A stretch of DNA of 64,000 nt. Origin: Arthrobacter sp. StoSoilB20 (GTDB lineage Bacteria > Actinomycetota > Actinomycetes > Actinomycetales > Micrococcaceae). The position numbers and the translations under genes were made by a program. Positions 9,078-17,312 of the stretch are shown here, one piece after another. The stretch is taken from contig NZ_AP024651.1 of NCBI RefSeq assembly GCF_019977295.1, positions 1,116,001 through 1,180,000 on the forward strand, read 5' to 3'. Each line of letters starts with the position of its first letter. Position 1 is the stretch's first letter. Under the pieces are notes generated by a model that made no database searches, was not told where the DNA came from, and saw only the letters and a list, made by a program, of their open reading frames with translations.

Positions 9078-9785
9078 TTACGCTGCGAGACGTCGTTTTC
9101 GTCGCGAATACGCCTTCGAGAACCAGATTCCGGCCAGCCCAAGGGCCGTGGCCATGGCTGCGGAGTAGTTGATGAGGACCCGCAGCCAGGCCTCTGAGAA
9201 GGGGATCAACGGGAACAATTGGGAGAGCAGGAGCAGGCACAATCCCAGGAGCAACAGGGCCGAAGCCACCCGGAGCAACACCGGGGCGGCGCTGACCACC
9301 GTCCGCCAGATTGCGGGAACCAAACAGGCAGCGACGAAACCTGGGTAGAAGCGGCCCATGAAGGCATAGGCCTCCAAGGAGGGGCCCCATGTCAGACCGC
9401 TCATGCCGGCCGAAGAACCCCGGGTGTCCGTGACAACGAAGAAGTAGACGGTCAGGACGGCCACGATTGCCGCGACCGTGAGGCCAATGGGACCGCGGAT
9501 GGCACGGACGGCAGACGGCGATCCGAACGCGGTGGCGATCTTGATGCCCATGAGGAAGAACGTCGCATACAGCAGGAAGCGCAGGACCAGGTTGCATACG
9601 TTCATCCCGCCAAGCCAGCCGTCAAGGACCAGGTATGGCGCTTCGATGCTGATGAAGATGCTCAAGGAGATCAGGGCGAAAATATAGAAGACCACCCTGT
9701 TCTCCCCGCGCAGTGCACTGGGTATCCGCGCCACAGTGATGGCCAGGCAGACAAGCAGCGTTATCCAGGGCAGGACGGCCGTCAT
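9078..9785 (-). CDS. Seven-transmembrane membrane protein of unknown function
   Basis: The 235-residue protein has about seven hydrophobic helices and a basic C-terminal tail (RRKRRLAA). The start at 9785 is set by an ATGA overlap with the stop of the HTH gene (9782); the longer upstream frame lies inside that gene. The pairing of a multi-helix protein with an HTH protein resembles actinobacterial MAB_1171c-type loci, but the C-terminal soluble domain of that family is absent. It may sense something and signal to the coupled HTH protein; that is inference from context only. Confidence 0.78.
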   Translation of the reverse strand: MTAVLPWITLLVCLAITVARIPSALRGENRVVFYIFALISLSIFISIEAPYLVLDGWLGGMNVCNLVLRFLLYATFFLMGIKIATAFGSPSAVRAIRGPIGLTVAAIVAVLTVYFFVVTDTRGSSAGMSGLTWGPSLEAYAFMGRFYPGFVAACLVPAIWRTVVSAAPVLLRVASALLLLGLCLLLLSQLFPLIPFSEAWLRVLINYSAAMATALGLAGIWFSKAYSRRKRRLAA

Positions 9786-10504
9786 CCGAGGTTCTCCCAA
9801 ATTCGTTCTGTACGTTCGTGGTCTTGTTCCTGGCGTTTGAGGGTCTTTCCCATCGCCAGGAGCCGCTCGCCGGCCAAGGTGACCAGCGCGCTTTGGCTCA
9901 TTCGGTCCAGCGCTTCCCGGCGGGCATTCGGTGCCCACCCGGCTTCTGCCTCAGTGATCAGTCCTCCGGCCACCAGTCCTCCTGCGGGTCCGACGCCGGC
10001 AGCCCGGGAGGTGGCGATGGCCAGTTCAGGAGGAAGCCTGTTGGCCGTCAGATGCGCTGAGAAATTCTGTGGCGCGATCCCGGTGGCTTCGCTGACCCGG
10101 TGCCGCAACTCGCCGTCGTCGATTGCGTCCACCCAGTTCCGCACCGACGTAGGGTGCGGTGGTTCAGAGAGGGGGGCCGCCGCGGCAGTGCCCGGCTCGC
10201 TGCGTTCCACTACTGCCCGGAGCAGATCAATCGTGGCCACCTGGCTGACCAGTTCGCAGGGGGTGGGCGGCACGGGTCCGCCGCGGAGCTCGGCGTAAAG
10301 GTCGAAGGTGGCCAGGGCCTGCACGGGATCCACATGGAATCCACGGCTGATGCTCACGAGCGTTGATTCAGCAACCTTGCCGCGGACCAGCTGCTGGGCC
10401 AGTGTTGTCCTTTTGATGCCGGCAATCCGGCAGACATCAGCTGTGCTGGCATCGGGCGCGACGCCGTGAAGCCAGCGCTGGAACGCCTTGGACGGTAAGG
10501 GCAT
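9782..10504 (-). CDS. Protein with two tandem copies of an HTH-like domain
   Basis: In this 240-residue soluble protein, residues 11-72 and 124-185 can be aligned without gaps. They share W11/W124, a V, the Gly-Ile pair (G29-I30 / G142-I143), a Leu ten residues further on, Ser-Arg (S53-R54 / S166-R167), and later V, P and L positions. That spacing fits a duplicated helix-turn-helix unit. Start ATG at 10504 is preferred; the open frame continues upstream without coding character. It is coupled by ATGA overlap to the 7-TM gene. It is probably a DNA-binding regulator for the pair or the locus, though target and signal are unknown. Confidence 0.75.
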   Translation of the reverse strand: MPLPSKAFQRWLHGVAPDASTADVCRIAGIKRTTLAQQLVRGKVAESTLVSISRGFHVDPVQALATFDLYAELRGGPVPPTPCELVSQVATIDLLRAVVERSEPGTAAAAPLSEPPHPTSVRNWVDAIDDGELRHRVSEATGIAPQNFSAHLTANRLPPELAIATSRAAGVGPAGGLVAGGLITEAEAGWAPNARREALDRMSQSALVTLAGERLLAMGKTLKRQEQDHERTERIWENLG

Positions 10505-10571
10505 GGGTAACTTTCCGGGACGGGTCGCGGGGCAGGACAGGAGCAGGCCGTAAGTGGGAGTACGAAACGAT

Positions 10572-10600
10572 TTTACGCTGACGCCACATTGAATTATGCT
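10572..10600 (+). promoter_or_regulatory. Candidate promoter for the ABC-F leader
   Basis: TTTACG (10572-10577) and TATGCT (10595-10600) are separated by 17 bp, giving a predicted transcription start around 10607, directly before the hairpin at 10610. A very short frame ATG CTT GAT GCT TGA (10596-10610) also lies here, but it would be only partly transcribed from this start. Confidence 0.45.
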
Positions 10601-10609
10601 TGATGCTTG

Positions 10610-10655
10610 AACCCGTTGGTCCGTACACCCCCCAAGTCCGGACCAACGGGTTTTT
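10610..10655 (+). terminator. Leader terminator (candidate attenuator) upstream of the ABC-F gene
   Basis: A 14-bp perfect inverted repeat, AACCCGTTGGTCCG (10610-10623) with its complement at 10639-10652, has a 15-nt C-rich loop and ends in five T. It is oriented for plus-strand transcripts, yet no plus-strand gene lies upstream because the neighbour is divergent. It therefore sits in the 5' leader of the ABC-F gene (ATG 10714). Terminator leaders of this kind control several antibiotic-resistance ABC-F genes. Confidence 0.75.
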
Positions 10656-10713
10656 CCATGCCTGCGGGAATCGCGGCCTGAATTCCTGCGTTTCCCTGCT
10701 GGAGGATAGACAC

Positions 10714-12375
10714 ATGACAGCAACCTTGGTGGCCAAGGACCTTGCCGGTGGCCACGGCCATCGCACACTTTTTTCCGACCTCTCCCTGACCGTTGCTCCG
10801 GGCGATGTTGTGGGTGTCGTGGGCGCGAACGGGGCCGGGAAGTCCACGCTGCTCCGCATCCTTGCAGGCGTGGACCAGTCCCAGGCCGGCAGCGTCAGCC
10901 TTGCGCCGTCGGACGCTTTTGTGGGCTGGCTTCCCCAGGAACATGAGCGGACCGCCGGCGAGAGCGTTGCGGCCTACATTGCGCGCCGGACAGGCTGCGC
11001 CCAGGCCACAGTGGAAATGGAAACCACCGCAGAAGCCCTTGGCTCCGGGGCTCCTGGAGCCGATGACGCCTACTCCCTGGCCTTCGACCGTTGGATGGCC
11101 TCCGGTGCGGCGGACCTTGAGGACCGCATACCGGCTGTGTTGTCGGACCTCGGACTCGAAGTGGGCGCCGATGCCCTCATGACGGGGCTTTCCGGCGGGC
11201 AGGCAGCACGCGTGGCTCTGGCTGCCCTGCTGCTCAGCCGTTTTGACGTGGTCCTCCTTGACGAACCCACCAACGACCTTGACCTTGAAGGACTGGCCCG
11301 CCTTGAGGCCTTTGTCCAGGGCCTTCGCGGCGGCGTGGTGCTGGTATCCCACGACCGTGAATTCCTGGCCCGCTGCGTCACCACTGTGGTGGAACTGGAT
11401 CTGGCCCAGAACTCGGTGGCCGTGTACGACGGTGGCTATGAGGCGTTCCTCGAAGAACGCGCCGTGGCCAAACGCCATGCCCGTGAACGCTACGACGAGT
11501 TCGCCAACACCAAGGCTGACCTCGTCTCCCGCGCACGCACCCAACGGGAGTGGAGTTCCCAGGGCGTCCGGAACGCCATGAAGAAAAACCCGGACAATGA
11601 CAAGATCCGCCGCGCGGCCAGCAGCGAGTCCTCCGAGAAGCAGGCCCAGAAAGTCCGCCAAATGGAGTCCCGCATTGCCCGGCTCACTGAGGTGGAGGAG
11701 CCCCGCAAGGAATGGCAGCTGCAGTTCAGCATCGGCCAGGCACCCCGCTCAAGTGCCGTCGTCGCTACCTTGCGTGACGTCGTCGCCCGTCAAGGCGACT
11801 TCACGCTGGGACCGGTGAACCTCCAACTCAATGGCGGCGAACGGATCGGCATCACAGGACCCAACGGCGCCGGAAAGTCGACACTCCTGCGGCTGTTGCT
11901 CGGAACGCAAACACCTGACGACGGCGATGCCTCCATGGGTGCCTCAGTGGCCATCGGTGAAATCGACCAGGCACGCGGATTGCTCGACGGCGGGCAGCCG
12001 CTTGGCGACGCCGTCGAAGCGGTCCTGGTGGACTGGAACAGCGCAGATGTGCGGACGCTGCTCGCGAAGTTCGGGCTCAAGGCCGACCACACCTCGCGCA
12101 CGGTGGACTCGTTGTCCCCGGGGGAGCGGACACGCGCGGCCCTGGCGTTGCTGCAGGCCCGTGGCGTGAACCTGCTGGTGCTGGACGAGCCCACCAACCA
12201 TCTTGACCTCCCCGCGATCGAGCAACTCGAAGAGGCGCTGGAGAGCTATGAAGGCGCGCTGCTGCTGGTCACCCACGATCGCCGGCTGTTGGAAAACGTC
12301 CGGCTCGATTCACGCTGGCACCTGGAAAACGGCCAGGTCCAGGAACTGCACCACACCCCAAGCCAGGAGAAATAA
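10714..12375 (+). CDS. ABC-F family ATPase (ribosome-acting, possible antibiotic-resistance type)
   Basis: A 553-residue soluble protein with two ABC ATPase domains and no membrane segment. First domain: GANGAGKST (37-45), signature LSGGQAARVALA and LLDEPTNDLD. Second domain: GPNGAGKST, LSPGERTRAALAL and LVLDEPTNHLD. Between them is a charged helical linker (about 250-345) corresponding to the P-site tRNA interaction motif of ABC-F proteins. Start ATG 10714 is backed by GGAGG at 10701-10705; an in-frame TTG/ATG near 10600 is unlikely because translation would pass through the terminator. The ABC exporter gene follows after three bases. Housekeeping translation factor versus drug-protection role cannot be settled by sequence alone. 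Confidence 0.9.
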   Translation: MTATLVAKDLAGGHGHRTLFSDLSLTVAPGDVVGVVGANGAGKSTLLRILAGVDQSQAGSVSLAPSDAFVGWLPQEHERTAGESVAAYIARRTGCAQATVEMETTAEALGSGAPGADDAYSLAFDRWMASGAADLEDRIPAVLSDLGLEVGADALMTGLSGGQAARVALAALLLSRFDVVLLDEPTNDLDLEGLARLEAFVQGLRGGVVLVSHDREFLARCVTTVVELDLAQNSVAVYDGGYEAFLEERAVAKRHARERYDEFANTKADLVSRARTQREWSSQGVRNAMKKNPDNDKIRRAASSESSEKQAQKVRQMESRIARLTEVEEPRKEWQLQFSIGQAPRSSAVVATLRDVVARQGDFTLGPVNLQLNGGERIGITGPNGAGKSTLLRLLLGTQTPDDGDASMGASVAIGEIDQARGLLDGGQPLGDAVEAVLVDWNSADVRTLLAKFGLKADHTSRTVDSLSPGERTRAALALLQARGVNLLVLDEPTNHLDLPAIEQLEEALESYEGALLLVTHDRRLLENVRLDSRWHLENGQVQELHHTPSQEK

Positions 12376-12378
12376 CCC

Positions 12379-14292
12379 ATGAGCATGGACCGCGTGGCCT
12401 GGAGCTCGCTGTACAACATCACTACAGCCAAGAGCGGATCCAAGCCGTTTTCCAAGGAAACCCTGAAACGGGTCATGGCCTTTGCCGCCCCGCATAAAGG
12501 CAAGCTCATCGCCTTTGTGATCGCATCGATCGCGGGTGCTTTCCTCGCTGTTGCTACTCCGGTCCTGGCCGGGCAAGTGGTGGATGCCATCATCGCCAAC
12601 GCAGGCGTGGGCACGGTCATCTGGCTCGCAGTCCTGATCGCCATCGTCGCTGTGGGTGAAGCGGGCGTAGGTTTGTTGACCCGTTGGTTGTCCTCGATCA
12701 TCGGCGAGGGAGTCATTGTGGACCTCCGGACCCGGGTTTTTGACCACGTCCAGCGCATGCCCATCGCATTCTTCACCCGGACCCGGACCGGTGCCCTGGT
12801 CAGCCGCTTGAACAACGACGTCATCGGAGCGCAGTCCGCCTTTGCCGGCACGCTCTCCGGTGTGGTCAGCAACGTGGTGGCCCTTGCGCTGACTCTTGTG
12901 GTCATGTTGAACACCTCCTGGCTGGTGACCGTACTGGCCATGGTGTTGCTGCCGATCTTCCTGATCCCGGCACGGCGGATGGGTTCCAAGCTGGCTGACC
13001 TCCGCCGTGAGGCCGCCGCGCACAACGCCGCCATGGGCACGCAGATGACCGAGCGGTTCTCCGCCCCGGGGGCCACCCTGGTGAAGCTGTTTGGCCGCCC
13101 GGATGAGGAATCCCGTGAATTCGCTGACCGCGCAGGCCGGGTGCGGGACATCGGAATCCGGACCGCCATGCTGCAGTTCACGTTCGTCACCGCCCTGACA
13201 CTGGTCTCGGCCCTTGCCCTTGCCCTGGTCTACGGGCTGGGTGGCTGGCTGGCCCTCGGCGGGCAGCTGGCCCCGGGCGACGTCGTGGTCTTGGCGCTGC
13301 TTCTCACACGGCTCTACGCGCCCCTGACAGCCCTGTCCAACGCCCGTGTGGAAATCATGAGTGCGTTGGTCAGCTTTGAGCGGGTTTTTGAAATTCTTGA
13401 CCTGAAGCCGCTCATCACCGAAAAGCCGGACGCCGTATCCGTTCCTGCGGGACCGGTTGCCGTGGAATTCGACGACGTCCGGTTCTCCTACCCCTCGGCC
13501 GAGAAGGTGTCGCTGGCTTCCCTGGAGGACGTCGCCACCCTCGATACCCGCGGTGGTGAGGAAGTCCTGCACGGACTCAGCTTCCGGGTTGAACCGGGCC
13601 AGACCGTTGCCCTGGTGGGTTCTTCCGGTGCAGGCAAGTCCACGGTGGCCCAGCTCCTTTCGCGCCTGTACGACGTCGACTCCGGGGCTGTCCGGCTTGG
13701 CGGAAAGCAGTCCGGAACGGGTGTTGATGTCCGGGAGCTCAGCTTTGAATCGCTGCGCGACACCATGGGCATGGTGACGCAGGACGGCCACCTGTTCCAC
13801 GAAACCATCGCCTCCAACCTGCGCCTGGCCCGTCCCGACGCCACCGAGGACGACATGTGGGATGTGCTCCGGCGGGCACGTCTTGAACCCATGATCAGGT
13901 CACTTCCGGATGGCCTGGAAACCGTGGTGGGGGAGCGTGGCTACCGGCTCTCCGGCGGTGAACGCCAACGGCTCACCATTGCCCGGTTGCTCATCAAGCA
14001 GCCTCGGGTTGTGATCCTCGACGAAGCCACGGCAGCACTGGATTCCACCAACGAAGCCGCCGTCCAGGCGGCCCTGGGCGAGGCGCTCGAGGGGCGCACC
14101 GCCGTCGTGATTGCCCACCGGCTGTCCACCATCCGCGCCGCCGACGCCATTTTGGTGGTGGAGGACGGCAGGATTGTGGAGCGGGGCACGCACACCGAAC
14201 TGCTCGCCGCGGACGGGCGCTATGCCGAGCTCTACCAAACGCAGTTCGCGGAGGCCACTGCTGTGGCGCAGGAAGCCGTCCCGGAACTGTAG
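12379..14292 (+). CDS. ABC exporter, fused transmembrane and ATPase domains
   Basis: The 637-residue type IV half-transporter has six transmembrane helices (about 40-330), then an ATPase domain with GSSGAGKST, signature LSGGERQRLTIARLL, intact Walker B plus catalytic Glu (VVILDEATAALD) and the switch His in VIAHRLST. All catalytic residues are present, so a homodimer is plausible. An insert of about 20 residues precedes Walker A. It begins three bases after the ABC-F stop, implying one transcript under the same leader hairpin. A drug or lipid export role is likely from the family. Confidence 0.9.
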   Translation: MSMDRVAWSSLYNITTAKSGSKPFSKETLKRVMAFAAPHKGKLIAFVIASIAGAFLAVATPVLAGQVVDAIIANAGVGTVIWLAVLIAIVAVGEAGVGLLTRWLSSIIGEGVIVDLRTRVFDHVQRMPIAFFTRTRTGALVSRLNNDVIGAQSAFAGTLSGVVSNVVALALTLVVMLNTSWLVTVLAMVLLPIFLIPARRMGSKLADLRREAAAHNAAMGTQMTERFSAPGATLVKLFGRPDEESREFADRAGRVRDIGIRTAMLQFTFVTALTLVSALALALVYGLGGWLALGGQLAPGDVVVLALLLTRLYAPLTALSNARVEIMSALVSFERVFEILDLKPLITEKPDAVSVPAGPVAVEFDDVRFSYPSAEKVSLASLEDVATLDTRGGEEVLHGLSFRVEPGQTVALVGSSGAGKSTVAQLLSRLYDVDSGAVRLGGKQSGTGVDVRELSFESLRDTMGMVTQDGHLFHETIASNLRLARPDATEDDMWDVLRRARLEPMIRSLPDGLETVVGERGYRLSGGERQRLTIARLLIKQPRVVILDEATAALDSTNEAAVQAALGEALEGRTAVVIAHRLSTIRAADAILVVEDGRIVERGTHTELLAADGRYAELYQTQFAEATAVAQEAVPEL

Positions 14293-14691
14293 CTACTTCA
14301 GCAGCGGGATGATGTGGTCCGTCAGCAGGGGCGCCAGATCCTCGGGCAACGGGCCGTTGAGGTCCAGCCAGCGGATCTCTGCGATCTCCGCCGAGGGGTG
14401 CGCCTCCCAGGTGCCGGGGGCGGTGAAAACGGTGGCTTCAATGGTGGTGGCCGCTTCATTGGCAGCCACGGCGAGCCAGACGCCCAGCAACTCCAGCTGC
14501 CCGGGGCTGACCTCGATGCCTACTTCTTCCTGCAGTTCCCGTGAGGCCGCTTCCGCCGCGGTCTCGCCCTGTTCGGGCTTGCCGCCGGGATGCATGAACT
14601 TATCCGTTCCGCGTTTGCGGACGGTCAGCAGGTGCCCTTCGGCGTTGTACACGCACACGGCGCTGACAACGATGAGGTCCGTAGTGGTCAC
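14293..14691 (-). CDS. NUDIX hydrolase
   Basis: A 132-residue protein with a NUDIX box: GGKPEQGETAAEAASRELQE followed by EVGIE, matching Gx5Ex7REUxEExGU. It would hydrolyse a nucleoside-diphosphate-linked substrate (NTP, ADP-sugar or similar). The GTG start at 14691 overlaps the upstream stop as GTGA; a longer frame exists but lies within the upstream gene. Its stop abuts the ABC exporter stop with no gap, so the two genes converge tightly and no separate terminator is visible. Confidence 0.88.
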   Translation of the reverse strand: MTTTDLIVVSAVCVYNAEGHLLTVRKRGTDKFMHPGGKPEQGETAAEAASRELQEEVGIEVSPGQLELLGVWLAVAANEAATTIEATVFTAPGTWEAHPSAEIAEIRWLDLNGPLPEDLAPLLTDHIIPLLK

Positions 14692-15146
14692 TTTTGCCTC
14701 CCGGCGTCGATCCTGACCAAGTGCGACTCGAGCAGGAGATCCTTTGCCGGGCCGTGCACGTCCCAGGTGAAGCTGAACGAATCCGGACCCTGGTACACAT
14801 AGCTGACGTGGTAATCGTCGGGGTCGCACCAGTGCTTGTCCTGGTTGCCCCGTTCGGAGAAGCTCATGGTGTGGAACGGCCCGCCATCGGGGAAGAAAAC
14901 GTCCATCGAGTCCGCGGTGGCGCCCGGTTTGAGGACATACTCACGGAAAGCCGGCCCTGAATGGGTGGGCCATTGCATGGTTCCGTCTTCGCGGTAGCCC
15001 AGGCCGCCGTCGGGATTCAGGGAATAACGCACGACGCCGGTGAAGGTTCCGTTGGTGCCGGAGGTACGGTCCCGGAGTGTCCGCTCCACACTCCAGCTGC
15101 CGGCCAGGTAGGCCTGCAAGTCCTGGGCGGGTTGCTGGTGATTCAA
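14688..15146 (-). CDS. DUF6314-type lipocalin-like small protein
   Basis: A 152-residue soluble protein with beta-rich, aromatic segments (GSWSVERTLRD, GVVRYSLNPDGGLGYREDG, GPFHTMSFSER, WCDPDDYHVSYVY, SFTWDVHGPAKD). This pattern fits the DUF6314 family, a lipocalin/calycin-like group of unknown function common in actinobacteria. It is coupled to the NUDIX gene by a 4-base overlap. The ATG at 15146 stands immediately next to the 3' end of the tRNA-Arg gene, so the pair may be transcribed with the tRNA. Confidence 0.78.
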   Translation of the reverse strand: MNHQQPAQDLQAYLAGSWSVERTLRDRTSGTNGTFTGVVRYSLNPDGGLGYREDGTMQWPTHSGPAFREYVLKPGATADSMDVFFPDGGPFHTMSFSERGNQDKHWCDPDDYHVSYVYQGPDSFSFTWDVHGPAKDLLLESHLVRIDAGRQK

Positions 15147-15147
15147 G

Positions 15148-15220
15148 TGCCCTCGATTGGAATCGAACCAACGACACCGGCTTTAGGAGAGCCGTGCTCT
15201 ATCCACTGAGCTACGAGGGC
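15148..15220 (-). tRNA. tRNA-Arg (anticodon CCT)
   Basis: Read on the minus strand, a 73-nt cloverleaf folds with acceptor GCCCTCG/CGAGGGC, a GCTC/GAGC D stem, anticodon stem CGGCT/AGCCG around loop CTCCTAA, and a T arm with loop TTCGATT. The anticodon CCT reads AGG. CCA is not encoded. Confidence 0.95.
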
Positions 15221-15316
15221 CTGTATGTCCATGACTCTAAAATCCCACTGCTGGAGCTCGAGGGCCCGGACACGACTACAAGCATACAAGCTGCCGGGGC
15301 GCTGCCCGAACACCGC

Positions 15317-15322
15317 TAGGCT
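15317..15322 (+). promoter_or_regulatory. -10 element of a probable leaderless transcript
   Basis: TAGGCT ends seven bases before the ATG at 15330, and no Shine-Dalgarno sequence precedes that ATG. Transcription would begin at or next to the A of the start codon. Confidence 0.5.
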
Positions 15323-15329
15323 GGCGAGC

Positions 15330-16160
15330 ATGACTGGGCCCTCCTCTGCACCGGCGCAGGCCGGATCGTTCTTTCCCGATGTCCGCAACATCAGGGCCAA
15401 CATCGGCGGCTGGGCGCAGCTGAGCGTTGTCCAGTACTTCGTGGCCGAGGCGGCCGTCATACAAGCGTGGGCCGGACCCGAGCCCTACAGCCGGGCCACC
15501 GGATACATCAGCGACCTCGGAGCGGTCTCGTGCGGCGTGTATGCAGAACGGGCAGTCTGCTCGCCATTGCACGTGCTCATGAATGCCTCGTTCGTGGTCC
15601 AGGGATTGGCGCTGGTCCTGGGTGCGCTGTTCCTGACCGCAGGGCTCCTTTGCGTTGCGGCACAACCCGGCGTTGCTGCCCGCCGTTTCCGGTCTGTTGG
15701 AGGTGGCACGTTTGGTTCCGGTGGTTCTGTTGGCAGTGAGCCGGCCAGGGTGCTGACGGTCCCGTGGATCCTGGCGGTGGCCATTCGAATCCTCACTGGT
15801 GTGGCCGGCGTCGGGACGGTCATTGTTGGCCTGGTTCCCGAAGACCTCGACTCGCCATGGCATTTTGCCGGCGCCCTGATGTTCTTCATCGGCGGCGGAT
15901 TCGCACTGCTGTTGCTGGGCATCCTGTGGTTCCAGCAGACACCCATGAGCTGGTTCCTGGGCGTGTGCGGCCTGGTAAGCATCGGCGCGCTCATCCTCGG
16001 CGGAATCACTGGGATGGAGGTGCCCTTGCCCGGCCTTCTGGAACGCTTCATGGGCTACCCGGTAACGATCGGGTTGGCTGCGGCCGGTTTGGTAATCGCC
16101 CAGCGTGTCCAGACGGAACGGAAAGCCCACATGGCCAGGCAACGGGTGGGTTCGCGCTGA
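15330..16160 (+). CDS. DUF998 family integral membrane protein
   Basis: The 276-residue protein has about seven to eight hydrophobic segments. After a short N-terminus, the sequence SRATGYISDLGAVSCGVYA followed by VCSPLHVLMNASFVVQGLAL is typical of DUF998 membrane proteins (function unknown). The start at 15330 is chosen over an in-frame ATG at 15225, because the upstream part lacks coding character and a -10 box lies just before 15330. The gene faces away from the tRNA-Arg gene and ends 18 bp before a repeat array. Confidence 0.82.
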   Translation: MTGPSSAPAQAGSFFPDVRNIRANIGGWAQLSVVQYFVAEAAVIQAWAGPEPYSRATGYISDLGAVSCGVYAERAVCSPLHVLMNASFVVQGLALVLGALFLTAGLLCVAAQPGVAARRFRSVGGGTFGSGGSVGSEPARVLTVPWILAVAIRILTGVAGVGTVIVGLVPEDLDSPWHFAGALMFFIGGGFALLLLGILWFQQTPMSWFLGVCGLVSIGALILGGITGMEVPLPGLLERFMGYPVTIGLAAAGLVIAQRVQTERKAHMARQRVGSR

Positions 16161-16178
16161 ATTTTCTTGGCCTGTCCC

Positions 16179-16645
16179 GCACCCTTTGCCGCCGATCGCG
16201 CCCGTAAGCTCTGGTGCGCCGGGCGGGTAGGGGTGCGGTGGCGGCGAACAAGTGGTGCGCCGGGCGGGTAGGGGTGCGGTGGCGGAGTTTGGGGTGCTGC
16301 ACCCTTTGCCGCGGATCGCGCCCGTAAGCTCTGGTGCGCCGGGCGGGTAGGGGTACGGTGGCGGCGACCAAGTGGTGCGCCGGGCGGGTAGGGGTACGGT
16401 GGCGGCGACCAAGTGCTGCGTCGGGCGGGTAGGGGTGCGGTGGCGGCGACCAAGTGGTGCGCCGGGCGGGTAGGGGTGCGGTGGCGGAGTTTGGGGTGCT
16501 GCACCCTTTGCCGCGGATCGCGCCCGTAAGCTCTGGTGCGCCGGGCGGGTAGGGGTACGGTGCTGGCGAACAAGTGGTGCGCCGGGCGGGTAGGGGTGCG
16601 GTGCTGGCGAACAAGTGGTGCGTCGGGCGGGTACGGGTGCGGGGA
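16179..16645. repeat. Intergenic G-rich tandem repeat array (41-bp unit, nine copies)
   Basis: Nine copies of a 41-bp unit beginning GGTGCGCCGGGCGGGTA start at 16213, 16254, 16333, 16374, 16415, 16456, 16535, 16576 and 16617. They form groups of two, four and three, separated by a second block containing GCACCCTTTGCCGC and GCCCGTAAGCTCT (around 16179-16212, 16286-16332 and 16488-16534; the last two are 202 bp apart). The G-rich strand is the plus strand. The array fills the gap between two convergent genes. Since 41 is not a multiple of three, the array is not a coding repeat. I see no gene in it. Confidence 0.93.
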
Positions 16646-16652
16646 CTACGTG

Positions 16653-17279
16653 TCAGGAGGGCTTTGCGCTTTTCCGACCCACAAATACAGCCAGCACGCC
16701 GCACAGGAGACTGATCAGGAACAGCACCCACGACGCAACCGTCAGTGACGATGCCAAGGCCACCGAACCGGCGTCGGGCGTTTCGGATGCCAGCATCGAA
16801 TCAATGGCCACGTTGGACCACAAGTGGGCCACAGCGAACAGCAGGGGAGCAGCCCACATAGCCCAGCGCCACGACTTACGCGCCACATTGGTACCGATCA
16901 ACAGGAGCCAGCTGAATCCAAAGATCAGGGGAAACAGGGTGCCTGCGGTCTTGTGCACGTAGTTGAGCTGGCCGCGGGCGGACTCGTCCATGGCCCCGCG
17001 AAGCTGGCTGATGTAGTCCTGCGAGAAGCCGCCGATCAGGGAATCCGGCATGGCCAATCCGCCGGAGAGCTGCGTCATCTGGTTCAAGGTGAGCAGGTGC
17101 AGGTACCAGAACAGGAACAAGCTGACCACCACGCCCGCGATCACGATGAGCTTGGAGTTGCTCTGCGCCTTCTGCGGCGTGCGCCCGGTGGTGGTGTTGA
17201 TCACGGGAGGCAGCGTGTGATCGGGAACCACTGCCTTTGCTCCGTGCTTCTTGATGCGCTGGGCTGGTGTCTTGGCCAT
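16653..17279 (-). CDS. Four-helix membrane protein of unknown function
   Basis: This 208-residue protein has a basic N-terminal tail (MAKTPAQRIKKHG), one hydrophobic helix at about 40-58, an extracytoplasmic segment of about 60 residues, and three more helices to the C-terminus, ending in a short basic tail. I do not recognise the family; it resembles actinobacterial proteins annotated only as hypothetical membrane proteins. ATG 17279 is used; an in-frame ATG three codons upstream (17288) is equally possible. It is divergent from the phosphatase gene. Confidence 0.75.
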   Translation of the reverse strand: MAKTPAQRIKKHGAKAVVPDHTLPPVINTTTGRTPQKAQSNSKLIVIAGVVVSLFLFWYLHLLTLNQMTQLSGGLAMPDSLIGGFSQDYISQLRGAMDESARGQLNYVHKTAGTLFPLIFGFSWLLLIGTNVARKSWRWAMWAAPLLFAVAHLWSNVAIDSMLASETPDAGSVALASSLTVASWVLFLISLLCGVLAVFVGRKSAKPS

Positions 17280-17300
17280 GTCATTCATTATCCCGCCACA

Positions 17301-17306
17301 TAAGCT
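17301..17306 (+). promoter_or_regulatory. -10 element of a probable leaderless transcript
   Basis: TAAGCT lies six bases before the ATG at 17313 and no ribosome binding site is visible between them. Confidence 0.45.
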
Positions 17307-17312
17307 GGAACC

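Noticed and set aside
10600..10713. Upstream TTG/ATG start that would extend the ABC-F protein by 38 residues
   Set aside because: That segment translates straight through a perfect terminator stem and has no SD; the ATG at 10714 has GGAGG and begins the conserved domain.
16179..16645. CRISPR array
   Set aside because: The units are contiguous and nearly identical over the whole 41 bp, with no unique spacers, and no cas genes are nearby.
16048..16731. Proline-rich minus-strand frame through the repeat array (PPYPYPPGAP-like units)
   Set aside because: The repeat period of 41 bp shifts the frame in each unit and it overlaps two genes. It is open only because the repeat lacks stops.
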